From: Aculops lycopersici
Taxonomy: Eukaryota > Arthropoda > Arachnida > Trombidiformes > Eriophyidae
Direction of reading: 5' to 3'
DNA: 34,042 bases
NCBI GenBank assembly: GCA_015350385.1
Contig: WNKI01000002.1
Span: 724,792-758,833, forward strand
Below are positions 8,856 through 16,834 of the stretch, in pieces. Each line of letters begins with the position of its first letter. Position 1 is the stretch's first letter. The position numbers and the translations under genes were made by a program. The notes below the pieces were generated by a model that was given only the letters and a program-made list of their open reading frames with translations, was not told the DNA's origin and did no database searches.

Positions 8856-10733
8856 TCAATCATGGGCAAATGATTTTGACGTTAGAGTCTTGCGGTCAAA
8901 GTATTTGTCTTTACCGTAAGCATTACGTTCGGTTTCCTCTTGTGTCAAATTTTTATATACGGGCTCTAGAGCTTTAAATAATCTTGCCTCGTCGATAAAG
9001 GGCAAGAGTGCAACGCCCATATAGGCAGCCTTCTTACCGTTCATGTCAATCTTGAAGTTAGTTGGGTAGAAGTCAATGATGGGCGAATCTGGACTTGACA
9101 TGAGTTTTCGCCACGACCCTGGTAGGGCGCTAGCTGATTTTTCTGGGAAGACACCCATTAGCTGCTCCAGTGGTTTGAACGGGGGAGCCTTTGAGTTAAA
9201 GTCGAGTTTTATATTCATTATGGACCTCATGTCTTCGGCGAAAGGTGCATAATGGAATGGATAGAACCACTGCCAATCGGAGCAACCTTTGTAATAGTAA
9301 GCCAGAACCCAACAAAGACCCCTAACATACTCACGCGTGACCATGTCGGCGATATCTCTAAAGCTTCCCTTGAAACCAAACTTAGATGTATAGTATCTCT
9401 CTTTACATCCATAGTCGCCAAATCTAACAAAGTCAGCTGGCGGAGCTTCAGGTTCAAAGAGTTCACCATTCGGATGATCCTCCTCCCATTTGATTCGTTT
9501 TGTTTCCAATTGTCTGGATTCGTATCTAGCATCATTATATTTACGTTTCCTGAAAATCTCATTCTCTACTCGTCCTAATTCGTGCAATATCTCTTGACAC
9601 TTCTCCAAGTCTACCGTGCCATTGTCAGTTAGGTACATGCCTGGTCGCCAATAATTTCTGTTTACATTGTGGTATATCCTCAACAGTCTATCAACTGCAT
9701 TCTCCCGGATGTCTAAACATGGAAGATGTGGCAAGAAGTCGTTGCCGACGAAGAAGCATAGAAAGATGTAGTCGTCGATGAATCGATCTAGATCTAGAGG
9801 GACATAACTATCTTGTTCCATATCTCGTCTGATAAATTCCTTTAAAGGATACAACTTGATGTATATGAACACAGGATCTTGTGCTCCAACTATCGGCATT
9901 TTCTTGGCTTCCTCGATACTCCGTATTCCCTGGCACTCCTCTAGTTTGTGACCAAATTGGCGACATAGATCACAAGGTCTTGGCTGATTCGGTCTAAACT
10001 CCTCTCTCAAAATTGTGAAATGTTTCTCGTGAGTAGCGAGACCTAACATGATCAAATCGGCGTCTGCTCCATAGAGGAGGTGACGTAAATTTGGGTTGTA
10101 ATGATCACTCGCCTTCTCTTTTCTCAAGTAATCCATAATCTTGTGCTCGCCCTCACCGGGTACCGAGGCATCACTTAGAATAACTTTGAGATCTTTATGC
10201 CAAATTCCACGCTCGTCAAAACTAGTTAACTTCTTCTTAATCCAATTTTCTAGTGCAATGCTGAGGTTTGTCATAAATTTAGTGCCGGGTGTGATGACGT
10301 TACTATCGAAAGACTTTGAGTCTGTCTTGTCTGGTTCAATGTTTTGCTCACGCAATTTGGTGCGAATCTTCTCAATCTCAACCCTCTTTTCCTCGGCCTC
10401 TTGAACAGCTCTAAATCTTCTAGTTCTCTGTTGGTTCATCTTGGCACGTGGGGCTACTCCATCGATTGCTAGAAAAACTAAATGTCTTGGTCGTACCATA
10501 AGCATAACCTTCTCGGTGTACTCGAAGATGGCGTCAAACATTTCGTTTTCAGTTTGAGGCGGTGGTCTATCCTCGGGGTGAGTACAAGGATGAATAATGT
10601 TGTTCATGTCTAGATACAGGTTATCAAACCACATCTTTGTTTTAGTTTCGGGGTCGAGGTTTTGATCGCCATGTTGCTCCACCATTTGCGGATACTTTCT
10701 ATGTAACCACCGGAAGAATGCTGGAATACCCAT
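8856..10733 (-). CDS. XRN2: 5'-3' exoribonuclease, XRN2/Rat1 type, C-terminally short
   Basis: The 625-residue ORF starts with the XRN hallmark MGIPAFFRWLHRKYP. Visible landmarks in order: NLYLDMNNIIHPCTHPED, the basic IDGVAPRAKMNQQRTRRFR helix, acidic catalytic motifs (PGEGEHKIMDY; GADADLIML, about 220-230; FFVGNDFLPHLP), and a zinc knuckle CDLCRQFGHKLEEC (about 255-270), which marks XRN2 rather than XRN1. The second conserved region with EYVRGLCWVLAYYY and LPGSWRKLM follows. XRN2 degrades uncapped 5'-phosphate RNA in the nucleus and ends Pol II transcription. Animal XRN2 is about 900-950 residues; this one stops soon after the ALLPFIDEARL helices and lacks the usual 250-300 residue tail. 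The linker after the FFVGND region is also short. The catalytic residues I can identify look intact. Confidence 0.93.
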   Translation of the reverse strand: MGIPAFFRWLHRKYPQMVEQHGDQNLDPETKTKMWFDNLYLDMNNIIHPCTHPEDRPPPQTENEMFDAIFEYTEKVMLMVRPRHLVFLAIDGVAPRAKMNQQRTRRFRAVQEAEEKRVEIEKIRTKLREQNIEPDKTDSKSFDSNVITPGTKFMTNLSIALENWIKKKLTSFDERGIWHKDLKVILSDASVPGEGEHKIMDYLRKEKASDHYNPNLRHLLYGADADLIMLGLATHEKHFTILREEFRPNQPRPCDLCRQFGHKLEECQGIRSIEEAKKMPIVGAQDPVFIYIKLYPLKEFIRRDMEQDSYVPLDLDRFIDDYIFLCFFVGNDFLPHLPCLDIRENAVDRLLRIYHNVNRNYWRPGMYLTDNGTVDLEKCQEILHELGRVENEIFRKRKYNDARYESRQLETKRIKWEEDHPNGELFEPEAPPADFVRFGDYGCKERYYTSKFGFKGSFRDIADMVTREYVRGLCWVLAYYYKGCSDWQWFYPFHYAPFAEDMRSIMNIKLDFNSKAPPFKPLEQLMGVFPEKSASALPGSWRKLMSSPDSPIIDFYPTNFKIDMNGKKAAYMGVALLPFIDEARLFKALEPVYKNLTQEETERNAYGKDKYFDRKTLTSKSFAHD

Positions 10734-11121
10734 GATTGTATAATTGATTATTTGATTGGTGGTATATTTTAATAGGTAGGATCAAAAATTGTTGTTTGAT
10801 TCTAGTGCGATAGATAGACTAGTAAGGCCTCCTGTCAGAATGTGATAATCATTTGGACTCAAGAAGCGTCTGTAAGCGTGTGTTGAGATAACACTGTTAA
10901 CTTTGCTCCTGCTTTTCGCCCCGCGCAGAAAAGCAGGATTCGCAAGTGATCTCTATGCAGTGGAATTTTTTTTATGGACTAAAGAAGCGAATCCACACAA
11001 AGATTAACTTTTCTTGTGGAACCTCCAACAACAACATTGACAACAACCATTTCACCACAGGTGAATCCAATTACCTTTTAATGACTTCTCAGTTTATTCA
11101 AGAAGACACATATTATAAAAC
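10734..11121. promoter_or_regulatory. Divergent promoter region between the exoribonuclease and WW genes
   Basis: A 388-bp head-to-head gap. It contains an imperfect inverted repeat around GCTTTTCGCC / GCGCAGAAAAGC at roughly 10911-10933, and no clear TATA box for the exoribonuclease. TATTATAAAA at 11111-11120 abuts the WW gene ATG and is too close to act as its TATA box. Confidence 0.35.
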
Positions 11122-11727
11122 ATGATTCAAAATCAGGATCGAGCAGTAGCTCAAAATGAACACTCACTGCCAGAGGGATGGGAAAAAGCCTACGACGAAG
11201 GCAACAATAGATACTTTTACGTTGACCACAACACCAGGACTACAACCTGGTTGCACCCACTAGATCGAGAGTTGAAACCCACAAGTCCGGCCGATTGTTT
11301 CGGCGACCAGCTGCCATATGGATGGGAGGAGATAAATGACCCAATCGTTGGAACCTACTATGCAGATCACTTAGGTCGACGAAATCAATGGTCAAGTCCC
11401 GTGTCCGATTGGCGTCAATCCAACCAAACGCACCATTATAACAACAACCATCATCTTATATCAAACAATGAAAGATCCGGCAACAGTTTAGATAGCAACA
11501 ATCAAACAAATTCACTAACAACAACTAGCAAACCCGACACCTCGTTCCAAGCCTCTGATATCGAAAGATCAGCAACGAGTCTCAATAACTCGGCCTCTCT
11601 TGAGACGGAGATCGTAGATTCGTTTAAATCTTTAAATGGAACTCGAAACTCAAAGTATGATGCTAGTTTAATCGACATCATGGACAATTGTTTCGGCAGA
11701 GAATCGAGCCAGAGTGTTGAGGTTTAA
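11122..11727 (+). CDS. KIBRA-like tandem WW domain protein, short form
   Basis: The ORF encodes 201 residues. WW1 is at about 16-46 (LPEGWEKAYD to TTWLHPLDRE) and WW2 at about 64-94 (LPYGWEEIND to NQWSSP). The spacing and the linker KPTSPADCFGDQLPYGWEE closely match the WW pair of KIBRA/WWC proteins, upstream activators of the Hippo pathway that bind PPxY ligands. KIBRA's WW2 has lost its second Trp; here it is present (W90). Residues 95-201 are Asn/Ser/Thr-rich. KIBRA is about 1,100 residues with coiled coils, a C2 domain and a C-terminal PDZ ligand; none of the first two is present, but the last residues SVEV could be a class II PDZ ligand. A poly(A) signal follows 20 bases after the stop. 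Orthology versus a separate WW family is open. Confidence 0.75.
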   Translation: MIQNQDRAVAQNEHSLPEGWEKAYDEGNNRYFYVDHNTRTTTWLHPLDRELKPTSPADCFGDQLPYGWEEINDPIVGTYYADHLGRRNQWSSPVSDWRQSNQTHHYNNNHHLISNNERSGNSLDSNNQTNSLTTTSKPDTSFQASDIERSATSLNNSASLETEIVDSFKSLNGTRNSKYDASLIDIMDNCFGRESSQSVEV

Positions 11728-12540
11728 TAATTATGAAATTTGTAACAATAAAAGCATGACATCTGTTTCCAAGTTAGACGGAAATCTACAGCACCCAATA
11801 CTCTACTCCACCCTTGTTGGTTGTCTCGATTATTTCATCAATACCTCTTTTCACCATATCCCTCAATATCCGGATGCTCGTTGGAGTATTCGTCCTCGCC
11901 ATCGTAAGACTGGGCCAGCGAGAACTGGTTGGCGCGACCGCCTTTGGTACCATAGCCACCTGTTGACTGGTATTGCGGCGATCTGGTAGACGAGGTACTC
12001 GGTTTGGCTGTGGTGGTGGTGGTGGAGGTGGTGGTTGTAGTTGAGCTCGAGTTCAGAGATCTTGAGCTCGAAAACAACTCGTCGGGTCGAATCATCGTCA
12101 AATTAGCGATGGAGTTCCAAAACGCAGTGGTAGTTGCCGATTTGCTAAGATATTTTGGATCACCGGCAACCAACGAGTCCTCGTATGGTAGTAGGCTATC
12201 TAGACCACCAACCACAGGTTGCCATCCACCGGTGCTCAAGCTCCTCGATCGCCGTGGATTCAGAGTGCTTACAAGATTGTGATTATCATAGGGAGATAGA
12301 AAACTATTCACTGGTTTTGCATATTGCTCGCATATCGCAAGCGAGTTTGTTTGTTTGTTTCCTTTAACCATTCCAATCGGTGTTACCAACAGCGGATTTA
12401 GATCAATGATAGCCAATGTTTTGTGACCTTCAAGTCCGAAGCGAGACGAGGGTGAGGTAACTAGAATGGGTTTGAGTGACTTCGATTTAAGAAAGCCCTT
12501 CGATATTGATAAACCATAAGATGATGTTATCTTCTCGTTA
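11685..12540. repeat. Duplication segment 3, first copy (pairs with 16835-17700)
   Basis: From the last 14 codons of the WW gene through its 3' UTR and into the secreted-protein gene, this block matches 16835 onward at an offset of 5150, changing to 5152 through a 5-base and a 3-base indel. Copy 1 then lacks 308 bases present at about 17700-18005. Confidence 0.93.
11747..11752 (+). terminator. Poly(A) signal AATAAA of the WW gene
   Basis: AATAAA lies 20 bases after the stop. The same signal is preserved in the duplicated tail at 16897-16902. Confidence 0.6.
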
Positions 12541-12777
12541 CTCGTTCAATTGATGATAACCGCTCAAATCTCGACCAATCTTGCTTTGGAGACTTGATGA
12601 TTTGCGTAGCATTGCCAGATAGCTTCGTGGATCCGATGATACTTTCACTTGGTGCATCGGTTGCCAGCTTGACGGACTGTAACGATAGCTGTACCTCATG
12701 GGCGAAGTTTGGTATCCATAGGCCGAAACCAATAGGCTTGTTAGGAAAGCGGTGGCGAGTATTCGAGACTTTCTCAT
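11838..12777 (-). pseudogene. Broken copy of the secreted Ser/Thr-rich protein gene
   Basis: The N-terminal part (12538-12777) gives a signal peptide and about 70 residues nearly identical to the intact gene at 16993-18237. The C-terminal part (11838 to about 12530) is also almost identical, with the last 130 or so residues unchanged. Between them 308 bases are missing relative to the intact copy. Since 308 is not a multiple of three, the frame shifts and a TAA at 12538-12540 ends the first part. Homology stops at 12865, so the TATA box of the intact copy is absent here. I infer a non-functional duplicate, although a truncated 79-residue secreted peptide could still be made if it is transcribed. 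Confidence 0.85.
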
Positions 12778-12865
12778 CTTTCTATCTTGTGTATCTATTT
12801 TCTTCGTTAGTTTCTATAGTCTTGCTAATCGTTCTGATTATTTTTCGTAAAAACCGAGCACTTGC
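12544..12865. repeat. Duplication segment 4, first copy (pairs with about 18005-18342)
   Basis: The start region of the secreted-protein gene plus its 5' flank. The offset to the second copy is 5460 after the 308-base deletion. The upstream edge degrades through small indels and ends at CACTTGC (12859-12865 / 18336-18342). Confidence 0.88.
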
Positions 12866-13650
12866 CCAACAGGGACCGACAATTCGAGAACGAGTTCGAC
12901 GTCGCGGCCAACAATCGCAAACCTCGAGCCGGAAAACTATAACACCGATCCATGGGATCAGCTTAACAGTGGCTTTGGCTATCCGCCGGATGATCTAAAA
13001 CCAAGAAACATACAGTTCCAATCGCCAAACTGGAAACACAACCATCAACAGGCCAGCGATTCAATTTTCGGTCTCGGTTCTATCAACGAATAGCATTTCC
13101 TGTTAGGAGGAAATGCTATTCCCCGGCGCCTCGATAGGTGACAATTTTGCCGCGCAATCAAGGCAGAATCATTGCGGCGCCAAGTTATCGGCGAATGGAC
13201 CAAATTTGATATTGTAATCCAGGGCATTTTCAAGTCGCCCGCCTCAATTCTAATGGCAGCTCCCGCTCCAAGAGATGATATCGACAACTTGTTACAGGCG
13301 GACGAGCCAATTTAAGCACCATGTCGGTCAGTTTTCAACAGTGCCACTAATAAAACTCTGGATGATGTCCAACAGGTAGTGCCGCAAAGCCATCAATTCA
13401 AGGTGAACACGGTGCGAGCCTTTTGGATCCCCTCCGAGGGTATCACCTACAAGTGCCCAAAACTAAAGCCAGGATTCACCTAACTGTTGATGGGCTCGGC
13501 GGACTCGCGCAACGACTCGCCCAACTCAATTTAACTGGATTGCCACGGAGTTGCTTTGGAGTGGAAGCCGAGTTTCCTGGACAAATTGGCCAAGTATCGT
13601 TTGAACGATGATAAGGGACGATGTTAAGCTCGAGTCGTTTCATGAGATAC
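12866..13650 (+). pseudogene. Possible decayed coding sequence, identity unknown
   Basis: One forward frame (codons in phase with 12881) reads through this stretch with about seven stops (the first at 13091, 13139, 13313, 13481 and 13532) where roughly a dozen would be expected by chance. The text between stops looks protein-like, for example LEPENYNTDPWDQLNSGFGY, LRRQVIGEWTKFDIVIQGIF and LEWKPSFLDKLAKYRLNDD. A perfect hairpin (13088-13121) contains the first stop. I recognise no family. It could be a degraded gene inserted beside the broken secreted-protein gene, or a chance low-stop region. Confidence 0.3.
13088..13121. repeat. Perfect 14-bp inverted repeat with 6-base loop
   Basis: Left arm GAATAGCATTTCCT (13088-13101), loop GTTAGG, right arm AGGAAATGCTATTC (13108-13121); every base pairs. 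It lies in the decayed reading frame. Its function is unknown. Confidence 0.9.
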
Positions 13651-14937
13651 GCCAATCGAATGAGACGCCGACGTCATCCATCTCAGAATACACTTGAAGA
13701 TTATGCACTGGTAAGTCCAGTTTCCTATCTATATTGAGCTGAACTGGCTTAACAGGCGGCCAATCAAAGCAACAACGGATCGCGAGAGACAGAGCTAGTG
13801 AGCTGGCCACTTACTAGTAAACTAATGTATCATATCACCGAAATCAAAGCAATTGAAACAACAATCAAACTCCTCCAATGACAGTTCACCTGATTAATGT
13901 ATTTGCTTTTTGTTCATAAGCTTACCTGGGAGACGCTCGCTCTAATCTAAGCATATTTTCAACCTGGTTGGCCAACGCTGATTGTCCAATTTGACTGAAA
14001 AGAGACATTGAACTTGACTGTGTTGCTTCTAGACAACCCTACAAGTCAATGCATGGAGCCAGCAAATAAATGGTAAGTCTTTCACAATCTCACTCACTAC
14101 TGATGATGCGGCTGTTGTTTTCATACAACGGCACATTAACGACCAGCCACTAAAATGATCATTGGAGACCAAGCAACCAACTAGTCAGCTTAAAGTCCCA
14201 ATTTGGCCCACACTCAAGGTTAATCTCGGCACTGGGGGAGGGGCGTGTAAAACGAGGAGCAGTAACAACGAGCTCAGGTAGGTGACTTGGAATTTGCTGT
14301 GCAACAACTTGTTGCAACTCCGCGCGAGTGGCAGATGGTTTGCCGCCCACGCATTACGTCGTCCTTACAGTGGGACTAGACGCAAATTTGTTGAGTTGCG
14401 CGAGCGATTTGACTCTCTCTCTCTCTCTCTTACCTGCTCTCACTTGTAGAGAAAGCAACAAGTCTGCGTGAGAGGCTGAGCGTTGGCTCGTGTTCGGTTG
14501 GTGCTCGCAACTTGCGCACGACCACCAACCGTTTGCACCTGTCGCTCGACTCGTAAGTCTCGTGGGATTTTCTCACCCACCACTAGTGAGTCAAGAGTCT
14601 GATTCTATTTCTGTGTGTTTGTTTCTACACTAGCCAAAGTGTGGAATCAATATTACTATTATTATCGCCAGCATCATCAACAAAATCGCTGTCGCCGCCG
14701 TTGTTCTGCATCCCAAGTTCACCTTGCAACCGGAACTGCCGATAAACCTCCACCGCGGCCAGTTAACTTTCAATCACCCGCTTGGGCATTGAGCACATTG
14801 ACCATCGAAATCGCGAATAGAGGATAGAGGAGACGAGATTAGTTGTCAAGATCCAAATCAAGCAAATAAAAAAACAAGAACTGATTGTGATACGGAAGCG
14901 AGACTCAGCAAGAAGGTAAACCAAAGCAAAGTTGAAA
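13651..14937. other. Upstream region of the ZP-N protein gene
   Basis: About 1.3 kb with no recognisable gene. It holds a (CT)9 tract at 14413-14430 and scattered splice-like GTAAGT motifs (for example 13710-13715 and 14071-14076), so a leader exon and intron are possible but unproven. It presumably contains the promoter of the gene starting at 14938. Confidence 0.35.
14413..14430. repeat. (CT)9 microsatellite
   Basis: Eighteen uninterrupted bases of CT dinucleotide, about 0.5 kb upstream of the ZP-N gene start. Confidence 0.9.
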
Positions 14938-16056
14938 ATGTCAAACCTCAAAAGCCACAAGATGCCAATCAGGATACAAGCTCAGCACGTGGCCAACCTG
15001 TTGGTCATCTCACTATCTCTAGTTGCTCTTGTAGCATCAGTTTCCGGCCAACAACAGCCGCCGCCAAGACTCTTCCCTACTCGCCGCAATCAGGGACCCA
15101 CGAGAGCACAGCCTCAAGCGCCGCCTCCGGTTCCAACTGTCCCAGCACCAGCAGTTGCAGCGGCCACTGGCTCTGTTGTCGAGGTTCCACCACCTGTTAA
15201 CGCGCCAATCTCCGTTGCGTTGGGCTCAAATAGAACCACCAGGACAGCGGACGTGTTTCAAAATGGGGACGGCTACAACATTGTGGTTACAAACACCTGC
15301 GAGCGCGAGAACATGCGAGTCAATGTCAAGATGTCGCGTCCATTCTACGGAGTCATTCACACCAGAGGCCAGCGCCAAAAGGCCGGCTGCACAGTTGAGG
15401 GATCCGGTGAGGTGGAGTACAATCTAGACATTAGCCACGTGTTGAACGAGAAGGATCCCGCTTACTGTGGTATGATTAGAGCCCGCCGAGAGTCGCCGGA
15501 GCAGAAGGACACTTTGTCGGTTGTGGTGGCCGTTAGATTCCATAGAAATATTGAGCTTTCAGACGACAAATTCTTCCTGCTGAACTGCACAAATCGATGC
15601 CGTCGACCGGATTGCTCGTCGGGTAACTCGCCAAGTGCAAAGCTAACCGAAAATGAGGAGACCACCAGCGAGACTCCAGATAGAGAGGGCTCGGCCAATG
15701 GACTAGGCGGAGCAAACAATGCGGAAAAGGAGGACGAGTGTACGATTTACAAGTTCCCCTGGGCTATCACACTGATGTGGTGTCTCGGCATCCTCCTGTT
15801 GGCCTCAATGATTGCTCACTGCATCATGTGCTCCTCATTCATGTGCCGCTGTGTTAGAACGGAAGTCGAGGAGCGAGAGCCAAGTGTCTTTGAGGACGAG
15901 AGTGATCTCGATGGCCAACTGGACGCTTACAACAAGAAGAGGCCGCATCAGATTGAGTACGATAATCGCAATGTTTACAAGACATCAAACAACTACCAAC
16001 CCTACAACTTGGAGGAGGCGCAACAAGCGGAGACACGCCGAAAGCATAGGAGATAA
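14938..16056 (+). CDS. ZP-N domain single-pass membrane protein
   Basis: From the first ATG (14938) the protein has 372 residues. Residues 1-37 form a signal peptide with a long N-region and hydrophobic core ending near VASVSG. Residues 38-90 are Pro/Gln/Ala-rich. Residues 117-218 look like a zona pellucida N-type domain: four cysteines (C121, C151, C177, C217), the PFYGVIHTRGQ strand, the YCGMIRA turn and a final FFLLNC. A polar linker leads to one membrane helix (about 273-298), followed by a Cys-rich juxtamembrane cluster and a charged cytosolic tail of about 70 residues. Arthropod ZP proteins link the apical epidermal membrane to cuticle matrix. A classical ZP-C module is not evident, so this may be a ZP-N-only receptor or anchor. 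Orthology is unassigned. Confidence 0.8.
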   Translation: MSNLKSHKMPIRIQAQHVANLLVISLSLVALVASVSGQQQPPPRLFPTRRNQGPTRAQPQAPPPVPTVPAPAVAAATGSVVEVPPPVNAPISVALGSNRTTRTADVFQNGDGYNIVVTNTCERENMRVNVKMSRPFYGVIHTRGQRQKAGCTVEGSGEVEYNLDISHVLNEKDPAYCGMIRARRESPEQKDTLSVVVAVRFHRNIELSDDKFFLLNCTNRCRRPDCSSGNSPSAKLTENEETTSETPDREGSANGLGGANNAEKEDECTIYKFPWAITLMWCLGILLLASMIAHCIMCSSFMCRCVRTEVEEREPSVFEDESDLDGQLDAYNKKRPHQIEYDNRNVYKTSNNYQPYNLEEAQQAETRRKHRR

Positions 16057-16189
16057 CCACCTGTTGGTTTGGACTCGGAGGTATACAGAGGCAATCTATC
16101 GGATCGTCGGACGATTAGACATGGAAACTAACTAACACACTCTCATCGACTAGTCCAACTAGTTGGACGCATACGAATACACTTAGGCT

Positions 16190-16654
16190 TTAACATAATT
16201 TTACACCAGAAGAAAGAAGGGGAAAGGCAGAGAGATAAATGATCTGAAATAAGAGAGTAATGAATATAAAAATGAGAATATATATGTATGTAGACTGAAA
16301 GAGGAAACGCGTGAAGATTCTCAATATTTTTGTTTCCTTTACTTTGAAAGCCTCGTGCCAATCCTTGAAGCTATCAAAGTAAACATAAACATCCTTGTTC
16401 ACGTAGAGCAACGATAACCATGAGTCAAAGCCAAAAATGGGAACAATAAATAATATTCTCACTATGTAACGTTGCTCAGACGGCATTGTGGAAAACTTGA
16501 GATGCATGTAGATGTGATGGCTAGTAATCAATATTGCAGACCATACGAATAGACTAGCAAACAGTTGGGCAGTTGCTGATTGCAAAAAGTAGTGCTCCGG
16601 ATCCATTGGTTCCGAAGGGGTTGTGCTATTTGTTGGTATCGCGAATGATGGCAT
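16190..16654 (-). CDS. Chimeric ORF made from a TMEM184 fragment and new sequence
   Basis: From the ATG at 16654 this frame encodes 154 residues. The first 102 or so copy the TMEM184-like protein from MPSFAIPTNSTTPSEPMDPE through its first two membrane helices to the HEAF motif. About 50 new residues, strongly hydrophobic (for example FQSTYIYILIFIFITLLFQI), are then encoded by DNA unrelated to TMEM184 that is antisense to the region downstream of the ZP-N gene. The frame is also open upstream to 16798 but has no ATG there. The six substitutions in the duplicated part introduced no stop. It may be a transcribed chimera or just a pseudogene with a frame that happens to remain open; no promoter is evident. 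Confidence 0.35.
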   Translation of the reverse strand: MPSFAIPTNSTTPSEPMDPEHYFLQSATAQLFASLFVWSAILITSHHIYMHLKFSTMPSEQRYIVRILFIVPIFGFDSWLSLLYVNKDVYVYFDSFKDWHEAFKVKETKILRIFTRFLFQSTYIYILIFIFITLLFQIIYLSAFPLLSSGVKLC

Positions 16655-16732
16655 AACTGTGGTGGTTCCATCTGCAACTAGACCTAGATTATTAGTACTA
16701 CCTCCACTACCAGATGCTAAGGTAGTGGAACT
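16347..16732 (-). pseudogene. Truncated duplicate of the TMEM184-like gene
   Basis: A 386-base copy of 7614-7999 at about 98% identity. It lacks the original start codon region (8000-8023) and all coding sequence beyond the second helix, so it cannot make the full transporter-like protein. Confidence 0.9.
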
Positions 16733-16834
16733 GATTTCAGTGCACAAATCATTCAAAAGGGGTAAACATAAGCCATTAAGAGGGGGAAGGTAGATCAAAA
16801 GTCAGCAGCAGCTGGGTCAGAGGCGCTTAGAAGC
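16731..16834. repeat. Duplication segment 2, second copy
   Basis: Matches 8172-8274. It joins directly to segment 3 at 16834/16835, where 8274 is followed by sequence equivalent to 11685. The 3.4 kb carrying COX6C, the exoribonuclease and most of the WW gene is therefore absent. Confidence 0.88.

Noticed and set aside
11111..11120. TATTATAAAA as TATA box of the WW gene
   Set aside because: It abuts the start codon, leaving no room for a start site 25-30 bases downstream and a leader.
13369..13483. Possible NOSIP-like fragment (FWIPS followed by a CP motif)
   Set aside because: Only a five-residue match plus a common pair; the following residues do not fit NOSIP, so the decayed frame is left unidentified.
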